A stretch of DNA of 64,000 bases, from positions 23,479,912 through 23,543,911 of the forward strand of contig CM055093.1 of NCBI GenBank assembly GCA_029204225.1. The letters run 5' to 3'. The notes below the pieces were generated by a model. That model ran no database searches. It had not been told where the DNA came from and was given only the letters and a program-made list of their open reading frames with translations. Shown one piece after another: positions 52,903 to 64,000 of the stretch. Position 1 is the first letter of the stretch. The number at the start of each line of letters is the position of its first letter. Source of the stretch: Diphasiastrum complanatum (lineage: Eukaryota > Streptophyta > Lycopodiopsida > Lycopodiales > Lycopodiaceae). A program made the translations under genes and the position numbers.

Positions 52903-54525
52903 GGAGGTTACAGGGCACAAAATTTTGTTCTAACCAAATTGTAATTTTGGCTCTTCCATTATATATTGAAAATAAATCATAGCATTTGAGAATTGGGACT
53001 ATTTTACTTTTCAATAATGAGGATTGTTAGCATGTACCTTGTTTGTTATTTCAATTCTATGTGTGTGGACAAATAAATCCTTATTCACAAACTTGATTTG
53101 ATGGGAGAACAAAAAATGATTCTAATTTGTCACATAAATTTGCCAAACTATTTAGCAAGGGGTTCTTACTTTGAAATGTGCTCTAAGTTAACAAATTTGT
53201 AAACCTTAATGTACTTTTTAAGATCATGGGTACTAATAATTTTTTTTTTTTCTATTTTGTATGTGTGATATATAAGCCCATGACTTGAAGATTATTCTTG
53301 AAATTATTCTTTGGTAGATTTTTGTTTTCAAAGTTTATGTATATTATGGAATGAGTTGGGCAGATGACATTCTGTCTGATGAAGAGTCATAGGCGAGGCC
53401 TAGAGGGGTTGAGACTATGATTTTTGAAGACCGGCTCATTCCATTGTGTAAAGGATAGTGGCTGCTTTTTACATGACCATTATGGAGTAGAATTTGCATT
53501 TGAAAAACATAATCAAAGTTTTCAAAACTGAGCTTTTTGCACAAGACCATTCATTATGAAGCAGAATTTGCATATGCAAACATGTCAAACACTTTAAATA
53601 AATGGAAATAAACAAGCTTCTCAATTGAGAGTAAAATGATGAGTGAGTTTGATCCATCTATTGTCCCAATAAGCTCTCCCATACAAAAACATGATTGACA
53701 ATGTATGTATATGCCTAACATCACTAAAAACTTGTTGAATGTCGAGGACAACGGGATTTCATGTTGAGTGATGTGGATGCTTGCTTGATAAAAAAAAAGA
53801 AGGAAAATTGATGCTTTGTCGATGAGGCATGACATCCTTCAAAAGCAGTTACTTCAAGAAAGTTTTGTCTATATACAAATTTTGCATAGCTGTGAGAACC
53901 TTGGGATGAAATTGCCAAGTATCGATATTGTACATGTCAAAAATTTTATGTGAAGTTTGTCATTTCTTTGATCTCGTATGTTACAGAGACCATAGTCTGG
54001 TAGTACTCTACATAGTTTTCCTCCCATTTTATATATAGTCTCCAAAGATCTGGATATAACATTGACATTTAATAGGAGATTGTCTTATTCTAGCTTGTCA
54101 AAATTCAATATAGCAGAGGGCCATAATGTTGAAATGGAAAAATAATCCATCTTGACTTTAGGCTTGCTACAAATTTTGTACCATGCAAGTATGTTGTTCA
54201 TAAATGCAAAATGCCAAGTTTGGCCTAGATAGAACTCGAGCTACATGGACATGTCATATCTAGAATGATGAGTACAACTTGCATATAGTTTGTAGACATA
54301 GAATTAGCAAAATTATGCTTGTAGAATCTCGTGGCAATTCACATGCATTAGTTGTAAGTGACCCATAGTGACATGCAAGGCATGCACAAAGTGTAATGGA
54401 CACATGCATGATGATTTGTACATTTCTAGTTAGAACTAGCACACTTGGAAAAAGTTGGTAGAGTTTCATGCATGAGAAGTGATAAATGTCACATAGACTC
54501 TAGTTTTCACTTTAGATGTCATTAA
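52903..54525. other. Intergenic, nothing assignable
   Basis: Contains a short diverged direct repeat (ATGACCATTATGGAGTAGAATTTGCAT-like, near 53474 and 53547) and several short minus-strand frames (53344-53918) without recognised domains. Probably old retroelement debris. Confidence 0.45.
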
Positions 54526-54529
54526 ATGA

Positions 54530-54898
<369 letters not shown>

Positions 54899-55011
54899 AG
54901 TTATCTTTGTTGTGGATCGTAATGTTAATGGATCTTAGTGTTAATGAGTAGGGTTAATGGATGTAGAGTTAGATTTAGATCTTCCATTCATGCTAAAATC
55001 TAAACTAAACT

Positions 55012-55119
55012 ATCGCTCTCATGGGAACGAACCTACTCGTGACAACTAACTCCGTCTCTATGAGGCTAGATTGACTAGATCTTGGATTCAGGTTAGGCAA
55101 GGAAAGAAACCCACTACAG
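55012..55119 (+). repeat. Inverted copy of the 3' end of the LTR at 55.4-56.1 kb
   Basis: This 108 bp is the reverse complement, with moderate divergence, of 55362-55467. The shared words include CTAGATTGACTAGATC and GGATTCAGGTTAGGCAAGG, and it ends CCCACTACAG. The pair encloses 242 bp that corresponds to an LTR-element leader. Confidence 0.85.
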
Positions 55120-55361
55120 ATATCTCAGATCCAAATGGATCTTAAGATTGGTGATCTGAATAGCTTTTCCTGTTTAACAATCAGATTAGATTTCAAACAA
55201 GCAAATCCACTCAAATCAAGCAAAATCAATTCCAAACTAACCCTAAATGCAGATCTAATACTATTCATGCCACGACAAGATGCCTAATGCAAGCTAACCA
55301 TCCAACAATCATGTTGCAAACTGAAAAATTGGTGTAGCTTCTCGGAAACGACGCCAAAATT

Positions 55362-56112
55362 GTAGTGGGTCTCTTTCCTTGCCTAACCTGAATCCAAGAT
55401 CTAGTCAATCTAGCATCAAACGGACAAAGCTAGTTGTCACGCACAGATTCGTTCCCATGAGAGCAATCCAACACTCCCCCTTAATGTGAATCCTGAAAAA
55501 CTTGGATCCTCAGATTTAGCATGTCGTTAAATCTGAGATGGTCTTCCTTTTATAGAGCTTTTGTGAAGTAATCTACTGTCATTAACTCTGTTCTACAGTA
55601 AAACAATGACATTTCTTTGCTTGCACTTTAGTATAATAACACTCAATCCCAATAACATTCAGATCCAATAATTAACAAAATCCAAAGAAAGCATGAGAGA
55701 TGGAGAAGGAAAGAAAAAGAGCAAGGACATTTATCAATCCATTTATGAAGAGAACCAATCTTCTTTATTGAAAGGAGGAAATGAACATGAAGAGCAACTC
55801 GAGTTGGTCCTTTCTTATAGTAGAGAGGAGGACCCTGGCCTCTGAATCATATTGGTCCAGTCTTGCCTCTCTTTTTATTCAAATCTAAAAAAGTGTGGGA
55901 ACCATCAAAATTGGAGGGAAACCCAACTTGACATTTAGGTCCTACGACATTAAAAGTCCCGCAAAGAGGCCTAAAGTCCTTTTATTGACTTTTAACTAAT
56001 CAATCAAATAACTATGTGACCATCGGGTTGGATTTACACACACAGGGTGCCAAATCCCTTTCACTTATTAACTAGGGTTAGGGTTGCCTTGGGATCCGCA
56101 AACCCTCCAACA
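55362..56112 (-). mobile_element. LTR (751 bp), minus strand, Ty3/gypsy-like
   Basis: On the minus strand it begins TGTTGGAGGGTTT at 56112, just after a polypurine tract GGTGGGGGATAC (56113-56124), and ends CCCACTACA at 55362. A TATA box, CTATAAAAGG, lies near 55550-55560. Past the end comes ATTTTGGCGTCGTTTCCG, which resembles the TTGGCGCCGTTGCCGGGG primer site of many plant Ty3/gypsy elements. The LTR therefore has both a 3'-LTR signal (polypurine tract before it) and a 5'-LTR signal (primer site after it), as in tandem or recombined elements. Confidence 0.7.
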
Positions 56113-59092
56113 GTATCCCCCACCAAAATTGGTGGCGGTCCCATGACACTTGCAATATCCAGTTATTGGAGAGTTTTATTGGCTTTGCGCCGCATCTTGA
56201 TTAAATGGTACTGCACCTTCTCCATAAAGTCGAGGCGTGCAGTATTAAAATCCAAATTGTGTGGTAGAAAACAACGGTGGGCTCCGGCAATCCACTTGAA
56301 GGCTGTCCATGATGTGAGCATGATTCCCAGGAGCCTCCCATCATTGCCGCACAAAAATATAAACGAGCAACCGGCAGCTGACCTTTGATTTGCTCTAAGG
56401 CCATCGGCGTATTTAGATCGAATGCCAGAGGAGGGAGACAATCATCCCATCTAGTTGTCATTGACGCCAACAAAGTTAGATCTTTAGCAAACATTGCCGA
56501 TTGTCGCACCATTGGATTTGGAGAGTGGACATATTCTCTCTGATAGGCTTGTAAGGCACGATGGAAATCCACTAAGATTGTCCAGCTGTAGGGCTGATGG
56601 ATGATTGGCCAATTGGGCGTATGGATGGTGATCTTGTCTATAAACCCCAAATCTTTTCATTTATTTCTTCGCAGCATTGGCATGTAATAAAGATCTATCC
56701 GCAATTGGCGAGGGCTGACGACGTAACTTTTAATTGATTCCGGAGTTTTTTCAAAAACAGTGATTCCCCACACGACTGCTCTTTCAATGCAGGTATTTTG
56801 TCCAACTCTTTGCCTGCCTCTATCTTAGAGGTCTTAAACTTCATAACCCATCCACCATGCGAGGACTCATGCGGTTGTTGCTTTAAGAAGGTCTGGATCT
56901 GGTCCTCGATGCTGATGGGCCTTCTGAATAGAGGTGTGGTCCTTGATGAGGATGGACTTGCTTGTACTACTGGTAAGATTGGCGGTTGTTCGGCTATATC
57001 TGGAGCTCCCTCCCCGGTCCATGCTCGAATCTACCCTTGTATCCATTGGTACAACTTCTTGGTGTGGAGGGGAGAATTGCGGCATGACCAGTACGGGGAT
57101 TTGTGGTCCGGCTTCCAACACTTGAGTGGCTGCTTTTTCATAGGCGGTGATGGTCTCCTTATCCTTTGCCAACTCGGTTGAAGCTATTCCTTTGAACCTG
57201 TCAAAGCAGCCTTGAAATCCCTAAGGGGCCACTTTGTATGTCTCCAGTTTCTTGAACAAATACGCAATCTCCGTCGGTGTGACCGGTTGATTTGGTATTT
57301 GTGTTTGAAGATACGCATCACGTTCAAGGGTGGTCGCATCCAATTCACCTTGAAGTCGCGTGCGATCTTGTTCGGCCATCTGTAATTGACCCTTCAGTAC
57401 CTGCACCTGTTGCTTTGCATCCTGCATGGCCTTATCCACCTGATCATGTGCGGTTGTCAGGGCGTTTTGTAGGGAGTTGATGTAGTCTTCCAAGCGATCA
57501 GCTTGTTGTTGGGCCAACTTCTTTTCAGCTTCAACCTTGTCTTCATGCTATTTGACAATCTTTAATTCTCGATCCAGCTGGACAATTTTCTGGCTGATCA
57601 GAGTGTTTTTGGACCGCATCTCGGAGAATCTCTGTTCCATTTCCTTCTTCTTATCCAGCATAGACTGGATCACTTGCGCAAGGCTTGAAACCAAACCTAG
57701 AGCATCACCAGAATCAACGGTCGTAGAGGCGGCAGCAACAGGAGGACCTGATGGTACTGTCCTTGGTAGGCGTGAAATAGGTGCCACTAGTTCTTCTTCT
57801 TAAAAAATTTTCTCCTCTTAAAATCCCTCAGGCACTGTGGCGTCGAACTATTTCGGTGATTTCACAGCTTTGTCGACCCGAAGTGCGGCTGGGCTATCTT
57901 TCGTGTGAGGTTGCTGCCTAACATCTTCAACACCAATAGTAGATTTATCGATATGTCCGAATCCTCTTCCAGGGGATTGGAGTTCAAAGGGCGCAGGGCA
58001 CTGGGGCATTTCAAAAATTTTGGTGGCCCCAAGGGGGTCAGAATCATCAAACATATCCATAAAGAACTGTGTGTTTGGTGAGGTGGCTTCGGTGTGTGGG
58101 GGTGAGGCGGCCTGGGCAGCTGTGATGGGAATGGTAGGCCCAATGGTCACAGACTGTTCTTGAATGAGAGCAGAGGCGAGGGAAGCATCAGAGACTGGGG
58201 GAATGGGAAGTTCAGTGCGAACAGCAGCAGGGGGTGGAAGCGCAGCTGGCGAGGTATGCCTAGTGCAACGTCGTGACGCGGAAGGCGAGTCAGGAATAAC
58301 GATCTTGTTGCTTGGACGATGACGATTATGAGAATTCGAGGCCTGGTGAGATGACTTTGCCAGTGTTTCTTCGTAGACCGAAAGCACAAAATCCAGGTGG
58401 AAGCCATGGATTCTGTTTTCTAAGTGAGAAGCGGCTAAAAGGGACAATAAAGAGCCAGCAACGAACTGCTACTTAGTATTGGCCTTAATAGCTCGTTTGA
58501 ACTCACCAAAAACAGTCTTGAACCAATTATATGGTTCAAGAGGGGCTTTGGCCAACTTAGTGTGGGACTCCACTATCCTATGGAGGATCTGTGATGTGAT
58601 GCGGTCTTTCCTGAGGTTGCCAACCATCAAGAAATTGTTCAGTAGCTGGGCAGCAACATGGATTGAAGGCTCAATGATGGCTTCCAGAAGGTAGCCATCA
58701 TTGGTCCAATGCAGATCGTTGGTGAGGTCAATACATGGCTTGATGGCCTGTTTGGCGTGCTTGTGATTGGGTGAGGCCTACGTGCCGAATGTTATACCTA
58801 TAGCTGCAAGGGCGGCCTCAGTGACGCACACCTTGTGTGTGGCTCCCTGGAAAGTGATATAAAATTTAGATTTCTCTTCCTTCCATGTACTGAAGGCAAG
58901 AGTGATAAATTTCATATTGATGCAACCAGAAAAGGCTCTCTCATGAATACCCATTGCAGTGAGCAGAGGCTCCGCAAGGGTCATCCACTGAGTGACCATG
59001 CTTGTGCTAGGAAGGATCATGACGTCTGTTGCAGATGGGACATCACGATGGATAGTATAGTGCAGAGACTGGGAAGTATCAGTAGAAGACAT
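56113..59092 (-). pseudogene. Decayed long ORF (~1000 codons) of unknown function, probably the 3' ORF of an LTR element
   Basis: ATG at 59092 (MSSTDTSQ). One minus-strand frame stays mostly open to about 56.9 kb, broken by TAGs at 58778 and ~58472 and a cluster of three stops at 57850-57800. Beyond ~56.88 kb at least two frameshifts and further stops occur, but readable sequence reaches the polypurine tract at 56124. Recognisable character: an N-terminal globular part of ~250 residues (IHERAFSGCIN, then WFKTVFGEFKRA); a Pro/Ser/Thr-rich stretch (about 58.35-57.9 kb); a coiled-coil-like Gln/Glu/Lys/Leu-rich part (57.75-57.25 kb); and a C-terminal part with GWVMKFK and FHRALQAYQREY. I recognise no protease, RT, integrase or transposase motif. 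Its end next to the polypurine tract and LTR suggests it was carried by a retroelement. Confidence 0.6.
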
Positions 59093-59275
59093 GATGATCA
59101 GAAAGGAAATATAAAACATGTAAAAGTGTCTCAGAAAGTAGTGCATGAATTTTGGAAGGCTTTGGTCGCGGTGACACAAGAAAATACAGTTTTTGATGGT
59201 TGGCGAGGGTAAAATTCAAGATTTTCTATGATCTAATCAAGAAGAATCTTCGCCAAACTCAAAAATAGTATTTTA

Positions 59276-60201
59276 TTATAAATATGATATATTGGAAACT
59301 CGGCGAAGGTTTTGGCGAAGGATCAATAGTAATATTGGTAATTTTGCAAAAAAGTGACTTTTTTGGCAAAAATATCGCAATATGACAACTGATCCTTTGA
59401 AACCCTTTCTATTTTTGATATTATTCTTTGCCGACCTGTCAGTAGATAGATCTGAATCACACTTGTGCACAATGAATCGGGCAAAGTTTCTTTTTCTTGT
59501 ATTTTTAGGGTTTTGATGATTTTTTGGTGTTTTTTGACGATTTTTCCAATGTTTTTGAAAATCTGTTGGGAAGTAATCTTCGCCCTTTAAGACACTTGAT
59601 AGTAATTTGAATTGATCATGTTGGAATCGCAATCTTACAGTACCTTCACATTCAACAGTGTGAGTACTATTGTCACCAAGATGAACAAATTTTTTTGTGC
59701 TGTAAAGAGCGTAGGAGTTGAAGATCTCATGTTGATTGGTCATATGTTGAGTTGCTCCAGAATCCAGAAACCATGAATCATCCAAAAATGTGCTTTGATC
59801 TTTGACCATGAATGCGCCTTCGTCCACTTCGACTTGGGGAGATGATGAAACTGTGTTTGCTTGTTGATCAGGTTGCTTGGCTGCATTCTTTGCTTGGAGA
59901 ATTTGGCAATCCTTGATCTCATGGTTATTGCGCTTGCAATACCTACAAAACATCTTCTTCTTCGATTGTGGATTCGATGATTGTTCTTGACCTTGAGTCG
60001 ACTTCTGATTTGTTGCAGCCTTTTTGGAGCTTTTTTGCTTCTATCGCTTCGAGCCTTTGTTGACAAATAGAGCATGAGAGGAGGAAGTAGACAAAGTGTT
60101 TTGACTTCTTCTATTGTCTTCTTGTAGCAACATAGTGATAACTCTGGTAAGAGTTAAACCTGAGTGTGTCGATATGATCATCATCCAGTTCTCATATGTA
60201 G
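59276..60201 (-). pseudogene. Ty1/copia Gag C-terminus and protease (copia-5), minus strand
   Basis: The frame from 59953 starts with a CCHC knuckle, C-R-Y-C-K-R-N-N-H-E-I-K-D-C. It continues to DDSWFLDSGATQHMTNQHEI (protease active site) and the start of the next domain (VRLRFQHDQFKLLSSVL). It then runs into unrelated sequence near 59.58 kb. Upstream Gag codons lie in another frame to ~60201. It is an inverted partner of 61133-61535. Confidence 0.85.
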
Positions 60202-60225
60202 AGGGCAAGCTTGAAAGTCACGTTT

Positions 60226-60330
60226 TTTCGCATTTTTTGCCTATCAGGAATTACAAGTAAAAATGCAGTATCGCATTTTTTTGCATGTCAGAAATTATAA
60301 GTAAAAATGTAGAGTCGCATTTTTCAAAGT
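60226..60330. repeat. ~44 bp tandem repeat, 2.3 units
   Basis: Units start CGCATTTTTT at 60229, 60272 and 60316, each followed by a TCAGGAATTACAAGTAAAAATG-like word. It lies exactly between the minus-strand copia-5 copy and the LTR of the plus-strand copy. Confidence 0.85.
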
Positions 60331-60338
60331 GCCTCAAA

Positions 60339-60918
60339 TGTTAAGGAAATGACTTTGGCAAAGTCACCACTTATCAGCAAGCAACTTCTCAGAAGAACTG
60401 GATGAATGCCAACAGACTCCAACCAACTAGCAGCCGCATTTGATGCCTAATTGCTTATGCTTATCAATAGTTGCGCTTAATTCAGACTTCTATTTAGTCG
60501 TTCAGAAATAGCTTAGAGTACGCGGCTTTGATTTGAAAACTTGTTGTACTCATTTACTTCTGTTTTGTTTCATACTGAATCAATACTATCCTTTATTGCA
60601 TTCAGGTTTGTCTCAGAATATATGCGTTTCTGTAATTCTTCGCGACAGATTATTTGTCTAATAACTCAATGCTTTAAATGTTTGGCTACGTAATCACTGT
60701 AGTACTAATGATTTCAAAGTTAGTTACTATAAGATCGAACATGATTTTTATCACTATTGCTTTGTTCAAAATTGACAGGTGTAGTCATGCATAAAGAAAG
60801 AGGAAGATAGTTTATTCCACTACGCACGATAAGTTTTCTTTCTTGTTGTTCGAATTATTTTTATTTGATTCTTTTAGACCTATCTTTTACACACCTCTTT
60901 CCAACATGGTATCAGAGC
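60339..60918 (+). mobile_element. copia-5 5' LTR and primer-binding site, plus strand
   Basis: TGGTATCAGAGC at 60907-60918 follows sequence ending TTTCCAACA. The LTR probably starts at TGTTAAGG near 60339 (about 568 bp); the left border is not confirmed by a second copy. A second PBS-like word, CGGTATCAGAGAATTG, occurs at 61020 in the leader. Confidence 0.6.
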
Positions 60919-61101
60919 ATTGATTCTTCTTTAAGGCCTAATGCTATATCAGAGCGCAAGCTCTTATACTTGATATCTTTCACAATATCAAATTATTCTT
61001 TAGTTCAAATCAATTTGTTTCGGTATCAGAGAATTGATTATTATAGCGTATCACGATATCTCTCTTAATGATGATAGTCTAAAGTTACAGATGGATTCTC
61101 A

Positions 61102-61540
61102 ATGTAAAACCGGTCTTATCGTAGACAAACTGAATATATGAGAACTGAGTGATGATCATCACGACACACTCAGATTTTACTCTTGCCAATGTTATCACTA
61201 TGTTGCTGCAAGAAGATAATCGAAGAAGTCAAGACACTTCGTCTACCTCTTCATCTCATGCTCTATATGTCATCAAGGGCTCGAAACGATAGAAGCAAAA
61301 AAGCTCCAAGAAGTCTACATCGAATCAGAAACAGACTCAAAGTCAAGAACAATCATCAAATCCACATTCATCGAAGAAGGAGATGTTTTGCAGGTATTGC
61401 AAACGCAATAACCATGAGATCCATGATTGCCGAATTCTCAAAGCGAAGAATGCAGCCAAACAACCTGATCAACAAGCAAATATAGTTACAGCATCTTCTG
61501 AAGTCGAAATGGACAAAGGCGCTTTTATGGTCAAGAAGTT
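61102..61540 (+). pseudogene. copia-5 Gag, internally deleted, plus strand
   Basis: A start-like MDSQCKTGLIVDKLN (61090-61134) jumps straight to the Gag C-terminal part, in several frames, and to the CCHC knuckle C-R-Y-C-K-R-N-N-H-E-I-H-D-C (61383 on). Most of the capsid domain is deleted. Similarity to the minus-strand copy ends at ~61535, where minus-strand gypsy sequence begins. Confidence 0.8.
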
Positions 61541-64000
61541 TTGTCTTCTTCTCCTGGCTCTGCTAGATTCATCGGTTGAGTGCGAGCCGATCCCTCGTAG
61601 ACTTGTTCTTTTTTTTTTTTGATTTGCATCAGGTTTCCGTTGCGCTTTCGGCATCATGATCACCACATCGTCCAAGGTATAATTCTCAACGTTTTTTGGC
61701 ACATCATGGACTGGTGCCTTACTCGTTTCTTCCTTCAAAAGGTTGATCTTAGCATGATTCATAAGTGATATCTTGTGTATTTCTTCTGACATTCCTGAAG
61801 CTGATGTCAAAGCTTGGTCGGATGACCCTTGGGCATGCGATTCAACAACTTTCTTCTTGCCTTGTATATTGTTGTTGGTTGTTGATGCTTCTTTGCTCGT
61901 TGTCTTCTGTTGAGATTCTTTGACATTCGCCACATGGTTCCGAATGTCTTCATCCACTGTTGCTATAGCCTCTTCGGGTAAATCGCTCCACTTGATCACC
62001 TGATTGTATCTTTGCTTTTGTTGATTTTTCTTTGGTACAGGTGCTTTCGGTGGTGGCATCTTGGAGACTTTAGCATGTTGAGATTTCTGAGGCAGTTGAG
62101 CTAGTATTCATTGAGCTCCATAACGCGTAGAATTCATGTGGTGTAGGATCTGCTCATCTGTCAGTTCAGTTTCCTCATCATAGGACAATGCATGTTGCCA
62201 ATGAACCAAATCATCTTCGAAAGGTCCCGGAGTAGGTTTCGGTGACATCCATGCTACGTTTATCATGTTCACCTCATATGAGATAGGCATGTCAAGGGTG
62301 AATCCTCTCAGTGGTGATTCGCTAGATTCTGAATCTGAATCTGGATCTGGATGACATGTATGCCCAACCATACAGTCAATAGTTGCCAATGCATCCGTCC
62401 ACAACACAGTATCTGTTTGTGAATCATAATGAACACCCATTGAAACTTTTGGATGATCAATGCTATGGTCCATTGTGGAAGAAGTGTCATCAGCTTTGGG
62501 TGGTACAGGCTTCACCACCCATGTGGAGGGATCCACCTTTACTGCACTCTCTCTGTTCTCAAATGTGATTTTGTCGATCCCCCAATCATGAACTACTTGT
62601 GCAATTCGCACCCAGGGTCGTCCCAACAAAACTCGATAGGCAGTGGGTATTTCAGGAATGTCCATCACCACAAATGTAATAACAAATTGTACTCTTGCTA
62701 TCTTGACTGGAATGTCTTCTACAATCCCCTTCAGCCGCAGACATGATTGATCAACCAGTTTGATGGTGAACTTGGCAACTTTCAGGCCTTGTAGTTTCCA
62801 CTTCTCATACAAAGTAGTGGAGATAAGGTTGACACCCGATCCTCCATCTACAACAGCAACTTCTTCTCCTAAGAGTTTGTGCTTGATAAGAAGAGTTATA
62901 TTGTGCTGCTCACTCTCCCAAGCCGCTCCCACATTCAGAACATTGTTGGCTTCTTCGAAACCGACGCAAAATAATGGTTCTTTGGAAGGTATGTCTGATT
63001 CAATGTTCAACCAATCTGAAAAGACACCCTTTGCTTAAGGTGCAAGTCTAAAGAACTCTCCAATAGAGATGTTCATTCTACTAGATAAGATGCTCGTCGG
63101 TAGTTCCGTCCTTGGAGCTTCAGGTTCTGCCAAATAGAATGGTTCTTCCCGATGGTGTAATCGCACGTTCACATCTGATCTGTGTGGTGAACCTTGCGGT
63201 GTGTTCACTTGTTGATCTCTTTCTGGTGCAGTGTCTTGCGGAGCTGTCAGTTGATGTGCAGCTTGAGCAGCTTCCTCCACTTGTGCTTCTTGTATCCAAT
63301 GCTTGATCTTCTGATATCGTCTTTGTTCATCCTTCACATTCGGATAAGGTAATCTTGCTCCTCCTGATGTTGAACGTTGATCAGCTGGCACTGATACAGA
63401 GTGTGGTGATGATGGAGCTACCTCCTTGCACTTTTGTGCTCGCATAACAGCTAACACTGGAACGTTACAATAGGGAGGTCTCCTTGGTATAGTTGAGTGT
63501 GGAGATGTGCTTGGGCTTGCTGATCCAATTCAATGGTGCGCTGGTGCTGGTTCTCAATGGACAATTCTTGTAGCAATGTCCATATCCACACTCGCGATAG
63601 AAGGGCATATAAATTCCTTTGTTTGGACATTCGGCAATCCTATGTCCTTCTCCGCATCCATAACATCCATATAATTTCCCCCCTTGGCGTTGTGGCTGTG
63701 CAGCGTATGTGGCATAGTACGCACTAATAGCAGGATCGATGAATGGTTCATCAGGTCCATACCATTGTTGCATTTCCTGTTGAAAAAATGTTTCAGCTTC
63801 TGCCGCCGTGAGATTCACCTGGGCTGCTTGAGGATTATTTGGCCCTGGTGGTGCCAATAGTGCCATTCTTTGTTGTTGAGGGCCTGGTCCAAGCCTTGGT
63901 GCTCCTTGATGGTAAGCATAAGAGGTCTGGAATTGAGCTCTCTTTTGCTGTATGACCCGTGGGTTGTAGGGGCAATACGCAGTGTCATGCGAGGACGCAT
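61541..64000 (-). pseudogene. Ty3/gypsy Gag-protease polyprotein, open at the window edge
   Basis: Minus-strand reading from 64000. A Gln/Pro-rich Gag tail leads to two knuckle-like motifs, C-Y-G-C-G-E-G-H-R-I-A-E-C and a second, altered C-G-Y-G-H-C-Y-K-N-C (63.75-63.6 kb). A frame change near 63.48 kb is followed by one frame open from 63457 to ~61.54 kb except for stops at 63035 and 62108. The protease is at 62.85-62.55 kb: VVDGGSGVNLIS (the D-G-G-S-G form seen in some plant gypsy elements) and YRVLLGRPW. A hydrophilic Lys/Gln-rich linker follows and is cut by the copia-5 element at ~61540. RT and integrase are absent. With the LTR at 55.4-56.1 kb in the same orientation, this may be the 5' half of the same element. 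Confidence 0.82.

Overview
The window is nuclear DNA of a land plant, very probably a vascular plant with a large, transposon-rich genome. The evidence is two spliced plant genes with GT-AG introns, a plant A-type cyclin-dependent kinase with the PSTAIRE helix, and a UBA2-type RNA-binding protein. Around them lie decayed Ty1/copia and Ty3/gypsy retrotransposons, a non-LTR element, small inverted-repeat elements, tRNA-like SINE heads and long (AG)n/(TG)n microsatellites. The exact lineage cannot be fixed from the sequence alone. The 11 kb intron suggests a gymnosperm, a fern or another large-genome plant.

Layout. 1-3.5 kb: AT-rich flank with two long microsatellites and a recent 0.48 kb tandem duplication. 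3.55-18.09 kb, minus strand: an apparently intact eight-exon CDKA gene (294 aa predicted). Its second intron (11.27 kb) holds a copia fragment, a LINE fragment, a chromovirus fragment, a clear MITE with TTA target duplication and a second foldback element. 18.2-18.7 kb: a degenerate ~110 bp tandem array just upstream of the CDKA start codon. 19.5-41 kb: a retrotransposon graveyard with nested and opposed copia elements, a small LTR element without pol, and one nearly full-length copia element at 31.1-35.4 kb. 42-51.2 kb, plus strand: a six-coding-exon UBA2-like gene (324 aa) with a probable 5' UTR intron full of degenerate repeats. 51.2-54.5 kb: intergenic DNA with a duplicated tRNA-like SINE head. 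54.5-64 kb: a chimeric copia scar running into a 126 bp (AG)n tract, an LTR with polypurine tract, a decayed ~1000-codon minus-strand ORF of unknown function, two opposed copies of one copia family, and a Ty3/gypsy Gag-protease polyprotein running off the right edge.

The two host genes have unrelated jobs (cell-cycle kinase; nuclear mRNA-binding protein), and nothing suggests they work together. I saw no CRISPR array, rRNA or functional tRNA gene and no bacterial-style gene cluster. I do not see a convincing new biological system. The best leads are the structure of the CDKA locus (giant intron, 5' tandem array, 3' duplication with a hairpin-arm deletion) and the unidentified long ORF at 56.1-59.1 kb.
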